A stretch of 64,000 bases of DNA from Pseudomonas sp. MYb118 (lineage in GTDB: Bacteria; Pseudomonadota; Gammaproteobacteria; Pseudomonadales; Pseudomonadaceae), in contig NZ_JBFRXN010000003.1 of the NCBI RefSeq assembly GCF_040947875.1, positions 248,001 through 312,000 of the forward strand. Direction: 5' to 3'. A program made the position numbers and the translations under genes. How positions within the stretch are numbered: the first letter of the stretch is position 1; each line of letters starts with the position of its first letter. Below, piece after piece: positions 54,652 through 64,000 of this stretch. The notes below the pieces were generated by a model, which made no database searches, was not told the origin of the DNA, and saw only the letters and a list, made by a program, of their open reading frames with translations.

Positions 54652-55092
54652 ATGTCAGAGACCTTCACCAAGGGCATGGCCAGGAATATCTACTTCGGGG
54701 GAAGCGTGTTCTTCTTCCTGATATTCCTGGCCTTGACCTATCACACAGAACAGACCTTTCCGGAACGCAGCAACGTCGAGCAGTTAACCGAGTCGGTGAT
54801 ACGCGGCAAGACAATCTGGGAGCAAAACAACTGCATCGGCTGCCACACGCTGCTGGGCGAGGGCGCTTACTTCGCGCCTGAGCTGGGTAACGTGTTCCAG
54901 CGTCGCGGCGGCGAGGAGGGCTTCAAGCCGTTCCTGCAGGCGTGGATGAAAATGCAGCCGTTGGGTGTACCAGGGCGCCGGGCGATGCCGCAGTTCCACC
55001 TCAAGGAACAGGAGGTCAACGACCTCTCCGAATTCCTCAAGTGGAGCTCGAAGATCAACACCAACAACTGGCCGCCAAACAAGGAGGGTTGA
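54652..55092 (+). CDS. norC: Nitric oxide reductase, cytochrome c subunit
   Basis: A 146-residue subunit anchored by one N-terminal helix (about 13-31), with a periplasmic cytochrome c domain: CIGCH (C61, C64, H65) and a Met ligand in RRAMPQF. It passes electrons from c-551 or azurin to NorB. The start at 54652 follows GAGGAAG; the extra ten codons upstream lack a ribosome-binding site. norB begins 3 bases after the stop. Confidence 0.96.
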   Translation: MSETFTKGMARNIYFGGSVFFFLIFLALTYHTEQTFPERSNVEQLTESVIRGKTIWEQNNCIGCHTLLGEGAYFAPELGNVFQRRGGEEGFKPFLQAWMKMQPLGVPGRRAMPQFHLKEQEVNDLSEFLKWSSKINTNNWPPNKEG

Positions 55093-56523
<1,431 letters not shown>

Positions 56524-56547
56524 GTCGATACAACGGCTAGAAAAGGT

Positions 56548-56577
56548 CGGCCCGGCTGGTACAGCGGGCCGTTTTTT
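56548..56577 (+). terminator. Intrinsic terminator between norB and norD
   Basis: CGGCCC (56548-56553) pairs with GGGCCG (56566-56571), extended after a one-base bulge by GCTG/CAGC around a 3-base loop, and is followed by six T's. It lies 24 bases after norB and 23 before norD, so norD would be made by partial read-through. Confidence 0.88.
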
Positions 56578-56599
56578 GGTTTCAGAAAGGGCGAGTTCA

Positions 56600-58441
56600 A
56601 TGGCCTTTACCGTCGAACTGGAAGAGTGGGTCGGCAGTGTCTGGCACCGTTTCATCACCCGGCGCGCCAGTGCCGATTTTCCCGAAGCGCGGGTTGAGCT
56701 GATCAGCCAGCAGCGTCCGCTGGCGCTGTTGTTCCGCGCCATGGGCGGTGCCAGTGGCATCGGTGTGGAAGCTGCCAGCGAACGTGACCTGTTGCTGCGG
56801 CGCAATGTGTTGCAGCAGATCGCCGGCACCTGCAAGCAAGTACCCTTGGCCTGGTGTGACGACACCACCTTGCGCCTGCCGCCGAGCCTGGCGGTGTTTC
56901 CCGAGGTGGCCCTAAACCAGGAGTTGTATCGCTGGCTGGCATTGCTGGCGGCGCAGGCCGGGCCGATGCGGCACTGGGGACGTGACAATCAACGCTGGAC
57001 CCGGCAACTGTTGCAGCGATTTCCAGCCTTGCGTCCCCGCTACAAGCGTCTGGTAGAGGCGCATTTGCAATTGCGCCCTGACCCCGGCTCGCTGAACCGC
57101 AGCGAGGCGGCACTGGAGCGGGCGTTGTGTCAGGCGCTGCGTGAACCGGGCAGCGTCGAGCATTTCCCGCGCAGCGAACGGGCGGCGTGGCCGCTGCCGC
57201 TGTGGCTGTATCCGCCGCAGCATCTGTCGACGCCGCAGAAGGCCGACCTGGGCGAGGAATCCGAAGAGAAACTGACCACCGCACCCGGTGAACAGAAGAG
57301 CGGGTGCAAGCGTGCCAAACGCATCGACGACAGCACCCGCGATGGCGGGTTTCTGGTGGTGCGCCTGGAGAACCTGTTCAGTTGGAGCGAGCATGTTGAC
57401 CTTGATCGCTGGGAGGATGACAGCGAAGACGAAGATGCGTCCAAGGTGGCCGACGACCTGGATGAGTTGACCCTGTCGCGCACCCGTCTGCGCAAGGGCG
57501 GTGGCCTCAAGCTGCACCTGGACTTGCCACCGGCGGATATCGACGACGTGCCGCTGGGGGAGGGCATCAAGCTGCCGGAGTGGGACTATCGCAAACAGCG
57601 CATGCAGGACAGCTTCGTCAACCTGCAAATGATGGTGCCCCGCGACAGTGAAGCGCAGCCGTTGCCGCAACGGCTCAAGGCGTCGGCGCACCGCCTGCGG
57701 CGTCAGTTCGAGCATCTGCGCAATGATCGGCAGTGGTTACGACAACAGGCCCAGGGCTCGGAACTGGACATGCAGGCGTGGCTGGACTTCCACGTCGAAC
57801 GCGCCCACGGGCAGTGTGTCGAGCGGGGATTGTTCATGGAGCAGCGCCGGACGCGACGTGACCTGGCGTGCCTGCTGCTGGCGGATCTGTCGATGTCCAC
57901 CGATGCGCACCTGAACGATGAGCATCGGGTGATTGATGTGGTGCGCGACAGCTTGCTGTTGTTCGGCGAGACTCTGTCGGGACTGGGCGATGATTTTGCC
58001 TTGTACGGGTTCTCTTCCTTGCGCCGCCAGCAGGTGCGCATGCAGGAATTGAAGTCGTTCGGCCAGCGTTATGACGACAACACCCGTGGACGTATACAGG
58101 GCCTGAAACCGGGTTATTACACGCGCATGGGCGCGGCGATCCGCCATGCCACGCACCTGTTGGCGCAGAGCAAACGGCGTAGCAAGTTGTTGTTGCTGGT
58201 CACCGACGGCAAGCCCAACGACCTGGACCTGTACGAAGGCCGCTACGGCGTGGAAGACACCCGCCAGGCAGTCATGGAAGCGCGGCGCCAGGGCCTGATC
58301 CCGTTCTGCATCACCATCGACCAGGAGGCCGAGGAATACCTGCCCTACATGTTCGGCGCCAACGGCTACACCCTGATTCGTCAGCCTGAGCAGTTGCCGC
58401 TGCGGTTGCCACAGTTGTATCGGCAACTGACACAACGGTGA
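56600..58441 (+). CDS. norD: NorD, VWA-domain NO reductase activation protein
   Basis: A 613-residue cytoplasmic protein. A C-terminal von Willebrand factor A domain (about 415-610) has the MIDAS DLSMSTDAH (DxSxS) and LLVTDGKPND motifs. The long N-terminal part includes an acidic stretch (WEDDSEDEDASKVADDLDE at about 275-293). It works with the AAA+ protein NirQ to activate cNor. The start at 56600 follows AAAGGGCGAG. It is preceded by the norB terminator and followed by the REP array. Confidence 0.94.
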   Translation: MAFTVELEEWVGSVWHRFITRRASADFPEARVELISQQRPLALLFRAMGGASGIGVEAASERDLLLRRNVLQQIAGTCKQVPLAWCDDTTLRLPPSLAVFPEVALNQELYRWLALLAAQAGPMRHWGRDNQRWTRQLLQRFPALRPRYKRLVEAHLQLRPDPGSLNRSEAALERALCQALREPGSVEHFPRSERAAWPLPLWLYPPQHLSTPQKADLGEESEEKLTTAPGEQKSGCKRAKRIDDSTRDGGFLVVRLENLFSWSEHVDLDRWEDDSEDEDASKVADDLDELTLSRTRLRKGGGLKLHLDLPPADIDDVPLGEGIKLPEWDYRKQRMQDSFVNLQMMVPRDSEAQPLPQRLKASAHRLRRQFEHLRNDRQWLRQQAQGSELDMQAWLDFHVERAHGQCVERGLFMEQRRTRRDLACLLLADLSMSTDAHLNDEHRVIDVVRDSLLLFGETLSGLGDDFALYGFSSLRRQQVRMQELKSFGQRYDDNTRGRIQGLKPGYYTRMGAAIRHATHLLAQSKRRSKLLLLVTDGKPNDLDLYEGRYGVEDTRQAVMEARRQGLIPFCITIDQEAEEYLPYMFGANGYTLIRQPEQLPLRLPQLYRQLTQR

Positions 58442-58445
58442 ACCA

Positions 58446-59147
58446 TTGTGGGAGCGGGCTTGCTCGCGATGGCGGAGTGTCAGGCGCCATTGATGCTGGA
58501 TGTACCGGCCCCATCGCGGGCAAGCCCGCTCCCACAGGTTTCGGGGTGATCCCGAATTGTGTGAGCTACCAAAAAATCCCAACTGTGGGAGCGAGCCTGC
58601 TCGCGATGCGGTGTGTCAGGCACCATTGATGTTGGATGTGCCGGCCTCATCGCGAGCAGGCTCGCTCCCACAAAGTGTCCCTGCTGATGCAAATTCCGCG
58701 AGCGGCCACAAATCCCCTGTGGGAGCGGGCTTGCTCGCGAATGCGGAGTGTCAGGCGCCATTGATGCTGGATGTACCGGCCTCATCGCGAGCAAGCCCGC
58801 TCCCACAGGTTTCAGGGTGATTCCGGATTGTGTGAACTACCACAAATCCTAACTGTGGGAGCGAGCCTGCTCGCGATGCGGTGTGTCAGGCACCATTGAT
58901 TTTGGATGTGCCGGCCTCATCGCGAGCAAGCCCGCTCCCACAGGTTTCAGGGTGATTCCGGATTGTGTGAACTACCACAAATCCTAACTGTGGGAGCGAG
59001 CCTGCTCGCGATGCGGTGTATCAGGCGCCATTGATATTGGATGTGCCGGCCTCATCGCGAGCAGGCTCGCTCCCACACATTGCCCATGCTGATGCAAATT
59101 CCGCGAACGACCACAAATCCCCTGTGGGAGCGGGCTTGCTCGCGATG
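58446..59147. repeat. Tandem REP (BIME) array, eleven units
   Basis: Alternating forward and reverse REPs lie at about 58446, 58511, 58583, 58647, 58717, 58782, 58852, 58918, 58987, 59052 and 59121, with a period of about 135 bases per pair. The inner spacers (GTGTCAGGCGCCATTGATG type) and outer spacers (GTGTGAACTACCACAAATCC or GATGCAAATTCCGCGA types) are themselves conserved. The last forward unit has its inner spacer up to about 59186 but no reverse partner. The array fills the whole 801-base gap after norD. Confidence 0.93.
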
Positions 59148-59242
59148 CGGTGTGTCAGGCGCAAATGATGCTGGATGTGCCGACCCCAGCGGCGGCACTC
59201 GGTTGCTTCTGGTTCACACCCTTTCAACAAATCCTAAAGCCA

Positions 59243-60304
59243 TCAACTCAGTCTCAATCCGGTCATGCCACACATGATCGCTGCCGAGATTGCTGCGCTC
59301 AGCGAAACTCCGATCCACCAGACCCTGTTTGCTGAAGAAACCTTACTGTTGTGGGCAAGCATCACCACACGTAGTCCGCAAACCAGATGAGCAAGTACGA
59401 AGAACACCCCCAGCGCGTAATGAGGCAATAGCCGGATGTTCCAGGCGTCGTGAATCAGCCCGGTAGGCAGTCCCGTAGCGAACGCCCAGTCGGTGGGAAT
59501 ATCGAGCCAGGTCCTGGCGAAGATGAACACGGAGTTCATATGCCCAAGTATGAATACTGACATGAACACACCGGTCGCTATCTGGAACATCCGATAACGA
59601 TCGGCCGATGTCTCGCTCCATGTCCATACCAGGCGCAGCCCGCTGAATATCTGGAACAGCATGACAGCGACAAGCAGGGGTTCGACGAGTTGCTCCCGGT
59701 AAACAATCCGTCCCAGGTCCATCACGGCCGCGTGTGCCTCGGGGCTGATCAGGCCGAACAGATGGTTGAAGATATGAAAAAGTACGTAAACCGCAGCGAT
59801 AGATCCCGCGATTCCGTGGGCCACTCTCAGGCGTGACGATGTGCGTGGCAGGGGAGAAATCACGGCATTCGTGTTTCGCGATGCCAAATACCCAAATAAC
59901 AACCATGCAGGTGTCCACAGCCAGGTGTCCGGGATTTTACTGCCGCCCATGTAGGTGAGTACGCCGAAGAAGACGTAGACCGTTGGCGCCGTTATCGCGA
60001 GTAGAGCAAATCGCCTTGCACGGACGTCTTGCGCATTTGGTGCCGGAGTCTGGGCGGGCGTGCCCGCGATGAACAAATTGATCAGTGGAACTGCGAACGC
60101 TGCGATAAGCAAAAGAGCCGCTAGCAAGGTCGCGCCAGTGGAGACTGATGTAGCGGTAACAGGAGGGGTGACGGCCCAATGGAACGCATCAAGAATCCAG
60201 GGATAAATGGCCGCGGTGGCGGCCGCTATCCACACTGTCGAAGTTGTATCAATAATTGGCTTGCTGAGTACGAATGTGCCGTCCGATTTTGAGTAGGTTT
60301 GCAT
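59243..60304 (-). CDS. Haem-type multi-pass membrane protein, succinate-dehydrogenase cytochrome b-like
   Basis: A 353-residue protein with about nine hydrophobic helices. The C-terminal half has four long helices bearing His residues (H163, H177, H181, H255, H295, H306), with HGIAGSIAAVYVLFHIFNHL and LPHYALGVFFVLAHLVCGLR resembling the b-haem helices of succinate dehydrogenase/fumarate reductase anchor subunits. No flavoprotein or Fe-S partner gene is present. Codon use is less GC-biased than in the flanking genes. It is divergent from the MocR gene, which may control it. I cannot name the family; acquisition by transfer is inferred. Confidence 0.75.
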   Translation of the reverse strand: MQTYSKSDGTFVLSKPIIDTTSTVWIAAATAAIYPWILDAFHWAVTPPVTATSVSTGATLLAALLLIAAFAVPLINLFIAGTPAQTPAPNAQDVRARRFALLAITAPTVYVFFGVLTYMGGSKIPDTWLWTPAWLLFGYLASRNTNAVISPLPRTSSRLRVAHGIAGSIAAVYVLFHIFNHLFGLISPEAHAAVMDLGRIVYREQLVEPLLVAVMLFQIFSGLRLVWTWSETSADRYRMFQIATGVFMSVFILGHMNSVFIFARTWLDIPTDWAFATGLPTGLIHDAWNIRLLPHYALGVFFVLAHLVCGLRVVMLAHNSKVSSANRVWWIGVSLSAAISAAIMCGMTGLRLS

Positions 60305-60618
60305 TGCATTACTCCTGCCGACGCCGAACTGCTGTCAGCATATTTAATGGTTGTATTTATTTGATAAGGCTTACAGCTGCTGGCGGACGTGAAGTCCTTT
60401 CGCCAGTCACTTTTTTCGCGAAAAACAGCGCTGCGCCAAAATTTTTGCAAGCCTGTGTCGAGTGCACGGGTGAGCTGCTTTGTGAAAGAAGTCAAATCGT
60501 CCAGCGGGGTCTTGGTTGTCTCCATATGCGCAGCCTGATCGAAAGTAGTCGCTTCATCGTATTGATCGGATGCCTTATCCTAAAGAGTCAAAAATCGCAA
60601 AAACGACTAGGACATAGG
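60305..60618. other. Divergent region between the membrane-protein and MocR genes
   Basis: The 314 bases are AT-richer than the surroundings (for example TATTTAATGGTTGTATTTATTTGATAAGG near 60340-60367 in parts) and must hold both promoters. A long open stretch continues upstream of the MocR start but looks non-coding. I see no clear dyad or FNR-type box. Confidence 0.4.
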
Positions 60619-62052
60619 ATGGAAAAGCCGCTCCTTACCGGCGACGGTGCGCCCCCCCTCTATCGTCAGATTTACCTGCGCTTGCGTGCAGCGATTGCTG
60701 ATGGTCGTTTGAAAGCTGGTGATCGCGTGCCCTCGATACGGGCCTTGGCCTCGGAGCTGAATCTGGCCCGAGGCACGATCGAGTTGGCGTACCAACTGCT
60801 GATCAACGAGGGCTATCTGATGGGGCGTGGAGCGGCGGGTACCGTTGTATCTCCTCTGATCAAGTCGATGCCGGTGCCCTCTGAATCTTCATCCGCGCCG
60901 GTGCCGGAGTATTCTCTCGTTCACTCCGGCGAGCCTGCGCAGCCATTCCAAATGGGGCTCCCCGCGTTGGATGCTTTCCCACGCAAACTATGGAATCGAA
61001 TTGCCTCTAACGAATTGCGAAACTCGTTCTCGGACGGGGCGATTTACCCTGATGCAAGGGGACACTCCTCGTTACGAAGAGCAGTTGCTCGGTATTTGGG
61101 ACTTTCCCGAGGCATCACCTGCGCTCCCGAGCAGATTTTTATCGTCGCAGGCTACCGCGCGGCTTTGGATCTGATAGGCCGTAGCCTGCTAAAACCGGGC
61201 GACAGTTGTTGGATGGAAGATCCAGGCTATTTTGCCGCTCGCGATTTTTTTCAGGAAGCTGGCGCCACGCTAGTCCCTGTCCCGGTTGACAGTGACGGCA
61301 TGGTGGTCGAAGCCGCTGTTGAGAGCGCTCCCGATGCTCGCTTCGCGGTCGTAACGCCGACCCACCAGAGCCCGCTGTGTGTGGCGCTGTCGATGCCGCG
61401 CCGCCAGGCATTGCTGGAGTGGGCGAATGCGAAGCAAAGCTGGATTATCGAAGACGATTACGACAGTGAATACCGTTACCACGGCAGGCCCCTCCCTGCG
61501 CTCAAAAGCCTGGATGTACATGACCGCGTTTTGTATTGCGGCACATTCAGCAAAGTCCTCTTGCCTGGGCTGAGACTGGCCTACTTAGTGGTTCCAGAGA
61601 AGCTGGTGCCGCGTTTCGCTGAACTGGCTGACAAGATGCAAAGTCATTGCCCTCAGCTATGGCAGGTGACAACGGCCAGATTCATAGAGGAGGGGCATTT
61701 CGGGCGACACCTTAAAAAGATGCGCAATCTGTACGCACACCGCAGACAACTGCTGGCGCAAGCATTGATTACAAGGCTGGAGCATCGCCTCGTTGTAGAT
61801 AATCAGGTGGGGGGGATGCATCTGCTCGCCCGCCTTGATCCGGATGAGGATGATCGCGAAATTTTCATACGTGCTAAAGGTGCTGGTCTGCGCGTCCAGG
61901 CGCTGTCCAGATGGTACGTCAAGACACCATCTGTGCATGGCCTGCTGCTGGGCTTCACCAATGTGGTGGACAAGGCGCAAGCTTCGGAGCTGGTGGAGCG
62001 ATTGGCTCAAGTAATTGAGTGCGAGGCGCTACCTGGTAACTGCTCACCATAG
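60619..62052 (+). CDS. MocR/PdxR-type regulator (GntR HTH fused to aminotransferase-like domain)
   Basis: A 477-residue regulator with an N-terminal GntR winged HTH (about 10-80; YRQIYLRLRAAIADGRL, SIRALASELNLARGTIELAYQ) and a fold-type I aminotransferase-like domain (about 110-470). The PLP lysine is K312 in CGTFSKVLLPG, with EDDYDSEYR and the GYRAALDLI region as expected. AGGA lies just upstream of the ATG at 60619. It is divergent from the haem-type membrane protein, its likely target. Codon use is less GC-rich than in typical genes here. Confidence 0.88.
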   Translation: MEKPLLTGDGAPPLYRQIYLRLRAAIADGRLKAGDRVPSIRALASELNLARGTIELAYQLLINEGYLMGRGAAGTVVSPLIKSMPVPSESSSAPVPEYSLVHSGEPAQPFQMGLPALDAFPRKLWNRIASNELRNSFSDGAIYPDARGHSSLRRAVARYLGLSRGITCAPEQIFIVAGYRAALDLIGRSLLKPGDSCWMEDPGYFAARDFFQEAGATLVPVPVDSDGMVVEAAVESAPDARFAVVTPTHQSPLCVALSMPRRQALLEWANAKQSWIIEDDYDSEYRYHGRPLPALKSLDVHDRVLYCGTFSKVLLPGLRLAYLVVPEKLVPRFAELADKMQSHCPQLWQVTTARFIEEGHFGRHLKKMRNLYAHRRQLLAQALITRLEHRLVVDNQVGGMHLLARLDPDEDDREIFIRAKGAGLRVQALSRWYVKTPSVHGLLLGFTNVVDKAQASELVERLAQVIECEALPGNCSP

Positions 62053-62082
62053 ACCAGGCAGCTCTCTCCCCTTGGAGCCGCC

Positions 62083-62283
62083 TCAGACAATGCTGCGCGG
62101 CAACCAGAAGAACATCACAAAACAAAACACCGTCAACCCCACACAAAACCACATGAACCGCCGCTGCCGGCGTTCCCCGGCTCCGGCGGCGTGGGCGGGC
62201 AGGGGCATGCCGCAGTGGCGGCATTCGGTTTCTTCGCAAGCGTTGGCCTGTTGGCAATACAGGCAGAGGGGCTGTTCGCTCAT
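62083..62283 (-). CDS. dnrP: DnrP-like small zinc-ribbon membrane protein
   Basis: A 66-residue protein with two CxxC pairs (CLYCQQANACEETECRHCG, a zinc-ribbon-like knuckle) and one C-terminal transmembrane helix (FMWFCVGLTVFCFVMFFWL). It matches the small DNR-associated protein found next to dnr in pseudomonads. Its ATG overlaps the dnr stop (ATGA), so it is coupled to dnr. Its function is not established. Confidence 0.82.
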   Translation of the reverse strand: MSEQPLCLYCQQANACEETECRHCGMPLPAHAAGAGERRQRRFMWFCVGLTVFCFVMFFWLPRSIV

Positions 62284-62963
62284 TCGAATTGTTCCAGGCG
62301 CAGGCGGTCGAGGATGGCGATCTGGCGGCCGTCCTGGGTGATGATCTGTTCATCGATCAGCCGACGGATGATCCTTGAGAAGGTTTCCGGCTGGATCGAC
62401 AAGTGCCCGGCAATCAATTGCTTGGCCATCGGCAATTCAAAGCGGTCGTCCGCCGCAGGTTGGCGCACCAGTTGCGTCAGCAGGTAGCGCACCACGCGGT
62501 GGGTGGCGTTTTTCAGCGACAGGGTTTCGATCTCGTTGACCCGTTGGTGCAAGCGCACACAGAGTTTGCCCAGCAGGGCGAAGGTCAGGCGGCTGTTGCT
62601 TTGCAGCAGGCGCATGTAGGTGTTGTTGGACAACCGATAGAGCTGGGTCGGGCAGACCGCTTCGGCCGAGGCCACGTAGTTAGGTGTGTCCATCAGCATC
62701 ATCGCTTCGGCGAAGGTCTGCCGGTCACCCAGCACCTCGAACACCTTCTCCTGCCCATCGGGCGTCAGGCGGTAGATCTTCACCGCGCCACTGATCACGA
62801 AATAGAACGCATCCGCCGGCTCACCCTGGCGGAACAGCGGTTCACCCTTGTCGATGCTCAGCAGTTGGCTGGTGCTCATCAATTCGTTCATCTGCTCGTC
62901 GTTCAACGGCTCGAACAAATGATGACTGCGCAGAATCTGGTGGTGGACGCGGTGGAGGACCAT
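62280..62963 (-). CDS. dnr: DNR, Crp/Fnr-family NO-responsive regulator
   Basis: A 227-residue regulator with an N-terminal cyclic-nucleotide-binding-type sensor domain (about 15-125) that binds haem in DNR proteins, a dimerisation helix, and a C-terminal HTH (about 170-215; HLSIQPETFSRIIRRLIDEQI), the recognition helix that reads TTGAT-type boxes. The Cys cluster of ANR/FNR is absent, which distinguishes it as DNR. It should activate nir, nor and nos genes in response to NO. An FNR-type box at 63187 lies upstream. Confidence 0.94.
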   Translation of the reverse strand: MVLHRVHHQILRSHHLFEPLNDEQMNELMSTSQLLSIDKGEPLFRQGEPADAFYFVISGAVKIYRLTPDGQEKVFEVLGDRQTFAEAMMLMDTPNYVASAEAVCPTQLYRLSNNTYMRLLQSNSRLTFALLGKLCVRLHQRVNEIETLSLKNATHRVVRYLLTQLVRQPAADDRFELPMAKQLIAGHLSIQPETFSRIIRRLIDEQIITQDGRQIAILDRLRLEQFE

Positions 62964-63004
62964 GGAAGTTCATCCTGAAAAGGGAAAAAAGGCAGGCGAT
63001 CCGC

Positions 63005-63094
63005 TCAGACGAGGCCCAGGGACAGGCTGCTGGCCACGGCGAGGACCGAGCTCAGCACCACAAACCAACCCAATGGCTGAATGATCTTTTTCAT
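63005..63094 (-). CDS. 29-residue hydrophobic peptide upstream of dnr
   Basis: A short frame MKKIIQPLGWFVVLSSVLAV... of 29 codons with one membrane-spanning or signal-like helix. TGTGGAG stands 5 bases before the ATG, a good ribosome-binding site. It lies 41 bases upstream of dnr on the same strand, downstream of an FNR-type box, so it would be cotranscribed. It could be a small membrane protein of the denitrification regulon or a leader peptide. I know no named homologue. Confidence 0.55.
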   Translation of the reverse strand: MKKIIQPLGWFVVLSSVLAVASSLSLGLV

Positions 63095-63186
63095 GACGAC
63101 TCCACAGGCAATCAAAGGTAAAGGATGACCGGTGCTGAGCAAGACCCGGGCCATGCGCAATGTCCCTGTTTTTGCTGGACTTATTA

Positions 63187-63200
63187 TTGATCGAGGTCAA
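63187..63200. promoter_or_regulatory. FNR/ANR box upstream of the small peptide gene and dnr
   Basis: TTGATCGAGGTCAA lies 93 bases upstream of the 29-codon frame and about 224 upstream of dnr, in a suitable place for ANR-dependent activation of dnr. Confidence 0.8.
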
Positions 63201-63324
63201 AAACACCTCGGTTGAGCCGGTTAAAATAACCACAACTGGTCATTTTAACCGTGTCGAAATGACTCTAAGGTGACGCGCAAGCCCGTGCTGGCTGGCGATG
63301 ATAGTGGGCACAGCCCTTGCACTC

Positions 63325-63338
63325 TTGATTTGCGACAA
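63325..63338. promoter_or_regulatory. FNR/DNR-like box upstream of nnrS
   Basis: TTGATTTGCGACAA matches the first half-site exactly and the second with two mismatches from ATCAA; it is 88 bases before the nnrS start. The rest of the 332-base gap 63095-63426 shows only the dnr-side box. Confidence 0.6.
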
Positions 63339-63426
63339 AGGCGTTTGATTATTAATCCCTGATGATTGGACCCGGATTGACCCAGGCGCTGTGTGCGAGT
63401 GCCGGGTAGAGCAGAGGAGTGGCTTC

Positions 63427-64000
63427 ATGCAAGTTCTTGAGCGCAGTAAGGCACTGGCGATTCCACCGCTGTTGCGGTTGGCGTTTCGGCCCTTTTTCCT
63501 CGCCGGCTGCCTGTTGGCGCTGTTGGCGATTCCGCTGTGGCTGGCCGCTTTCAGCGGTTCGATCGCCAACTGGCAACCGGCGGGTGGCTGGTTGGGTTGG
63601 CATCGACATGAATTGTTGTTCGGCTTCGGGCTGGCGATCATCGCCGGCTTCCTGCTGACCGCCGTGCAGACCTGGACCAGTCGCCCGGGCCTGAGCGGCC
63701 AGCCACTGGCAGTGCTCGCCGTGGTCTGGCTGTTGGCCCGGGTGGCCTGGCTGGTCAATGCGCCCTGGGCGGTGCTGGCGATCCTCGAGCTGGCGTTCCC
63801 GCTGGCGGTGGCCGCGGTGATGGGCGTCACCCTGTGGAAGGTGCGGCAGAAGCGCAACTATCCGATCGTGGTGGTCCTGCTGTTGCTCGCCGCCGCCGAC
63901 GCCTTGTCCCTGTACGGCTTGCTGGCAGGCCATGAAGGCTTCCAGCGCCAGGGCGTACTGGCCGGTATCTGGCTGGTGGCGGCGATGATGGGCCTGATTG
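63427..64000 (+). CDS. nnrS: NnrS-family haem-copper membrane protein, cut by the window edge
   Basis: The first 191 codons of a polytopic membrane protein; no stop before base 64000. It starts MQVLERSKALAIPPLLRLAFRP, and the LAFRPFFLAG, GWHRHELLFGFGLAIIAGFLLTAVQTW segments are typical of NnrS, with HRHE as likely metal or haem ligands. NnrS proteins ease NO stress and are members of NO-responsive regulons. An FNR/DNR-like box precedes it, and it is divergent from dnr. Confidence 0.92.
   Translation, partial: MQVLERSKALAIPPLLRLAFRPFFLAGCLLALLAIPLWLAAFSGSIANWQPAGGWLGWHRHELLFGFGLAIIAGFLLTAVQTWTSRPGLSGQPLAVLAVVWLLARVAWLVNAPWAVLAILELAFPLAVAAVMGVTLWKVRQKRNYPIVVVLLLLAAADALSLYGLLAGHEGFQRQGVLAGIWLVAAMMGLI

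Noticed and set aside
58446..59147. Regularly spaced repeats resembling a CRISPR array
   Set aside because: Units alternate in orientation, spacers are conserved rather than unique, and each unit is a known-type Pseudomonas REP palindrome; no cas genes are present.
58480..59277. Several 69-108-codon frames inside the REP array (ASPLPQ/GSGLARDG-type peptides)
   Set aside because: These are conceptual translations of REP palindromes with no ribosome-binding site or conserved protein character.

Overview
The window is a high-GC chromosomal segment from a denitrifying Pseudomonas, most likely of the P. fluorescens species complex. The evidence is the full nirSMCFDLGHJEN / nirQ-norEF / norCBD gene order, the nosRZDFYL order, dnr with dnrP, cstA with its small YbdD-type partner, and many copies of the Pseudomonas-type REP palindrome. 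It contains no rRNA, tRNA, insertion sequence or CRISPR array that I can see.

Left third (1-22.4 kb), general metabolism. The window opens inside a quinol-type nitric oxide reductase gene, followed by an AraC regulator. A compact catabolic module comes next: a GntR regulator and a short-chain dehydrogenase on the minus strand, and a solitary periplasmic binding protein, an APH-fold kinase and a class III PLP enzyme on the plus strand. The kinase and PLP enzyme resemble hydroxylysine kinase and ethanolamine-phosphate phospho-lyase, so the module may phosphorylate an amino alcohol and then eliminate phosphate and ammonia. After it come an amidohydrolase with an alpha/beta-hydrolase relative, a GlxA-type regulator, a four-gene osmoprotectant ABC transporter ending in a strong terminator, an exported amidase, a LysR regulator, a YdiJ-type flavin/Fe-S D-2-hydroxyacid dehydrogenase, a probable 2-oxoglutarate oxygenase, and a DUF1624-like membrane acyltransferase with a Zur-like box.

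Middle (22.4-30.8 kb). Assimilatory nirBD has a well-formed regulated leader: a sigma-54 type promoter, a twin hexaloop ANTAR-type antiterminator, and an overlapping intrinsic terminator just before nirB. A Cache-domain histidine kinase and a NarL-type regulator lie convergent to nirBD. They are divergent from cstA, whose upstream region carries a perfect palindrome.

Right half (30.9-64 kb), denitrification island. Two HemN-family genes (the first lacking the radical-SAM cysteines), nosRZDFYL, and an SDR-like gene lacking the catalytic Tyr run rightward. The heme d1 / cd1 nitrite reductase operon nirSMCFDLGHJEN runs leftward. From the shared nirS/nirQ region, nirQ, norE- and norF-like genes, norCB and norD run rightward. 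FNR-family boxes (TTGAT-N4-ATCAA type) precede the copD-like gene, the first hemN-like gene, nosR, nirS/nirQ, norC, dnr and nnrS, which fits control by ANR and DNR. Between norD and dnrP-dnr lie a tandem REP (BIME) array with a broken last unit and a lower-GC pair, a haem-type membrane protein and a MocR regulator, that looks acquired. The window ends inside nnrS.
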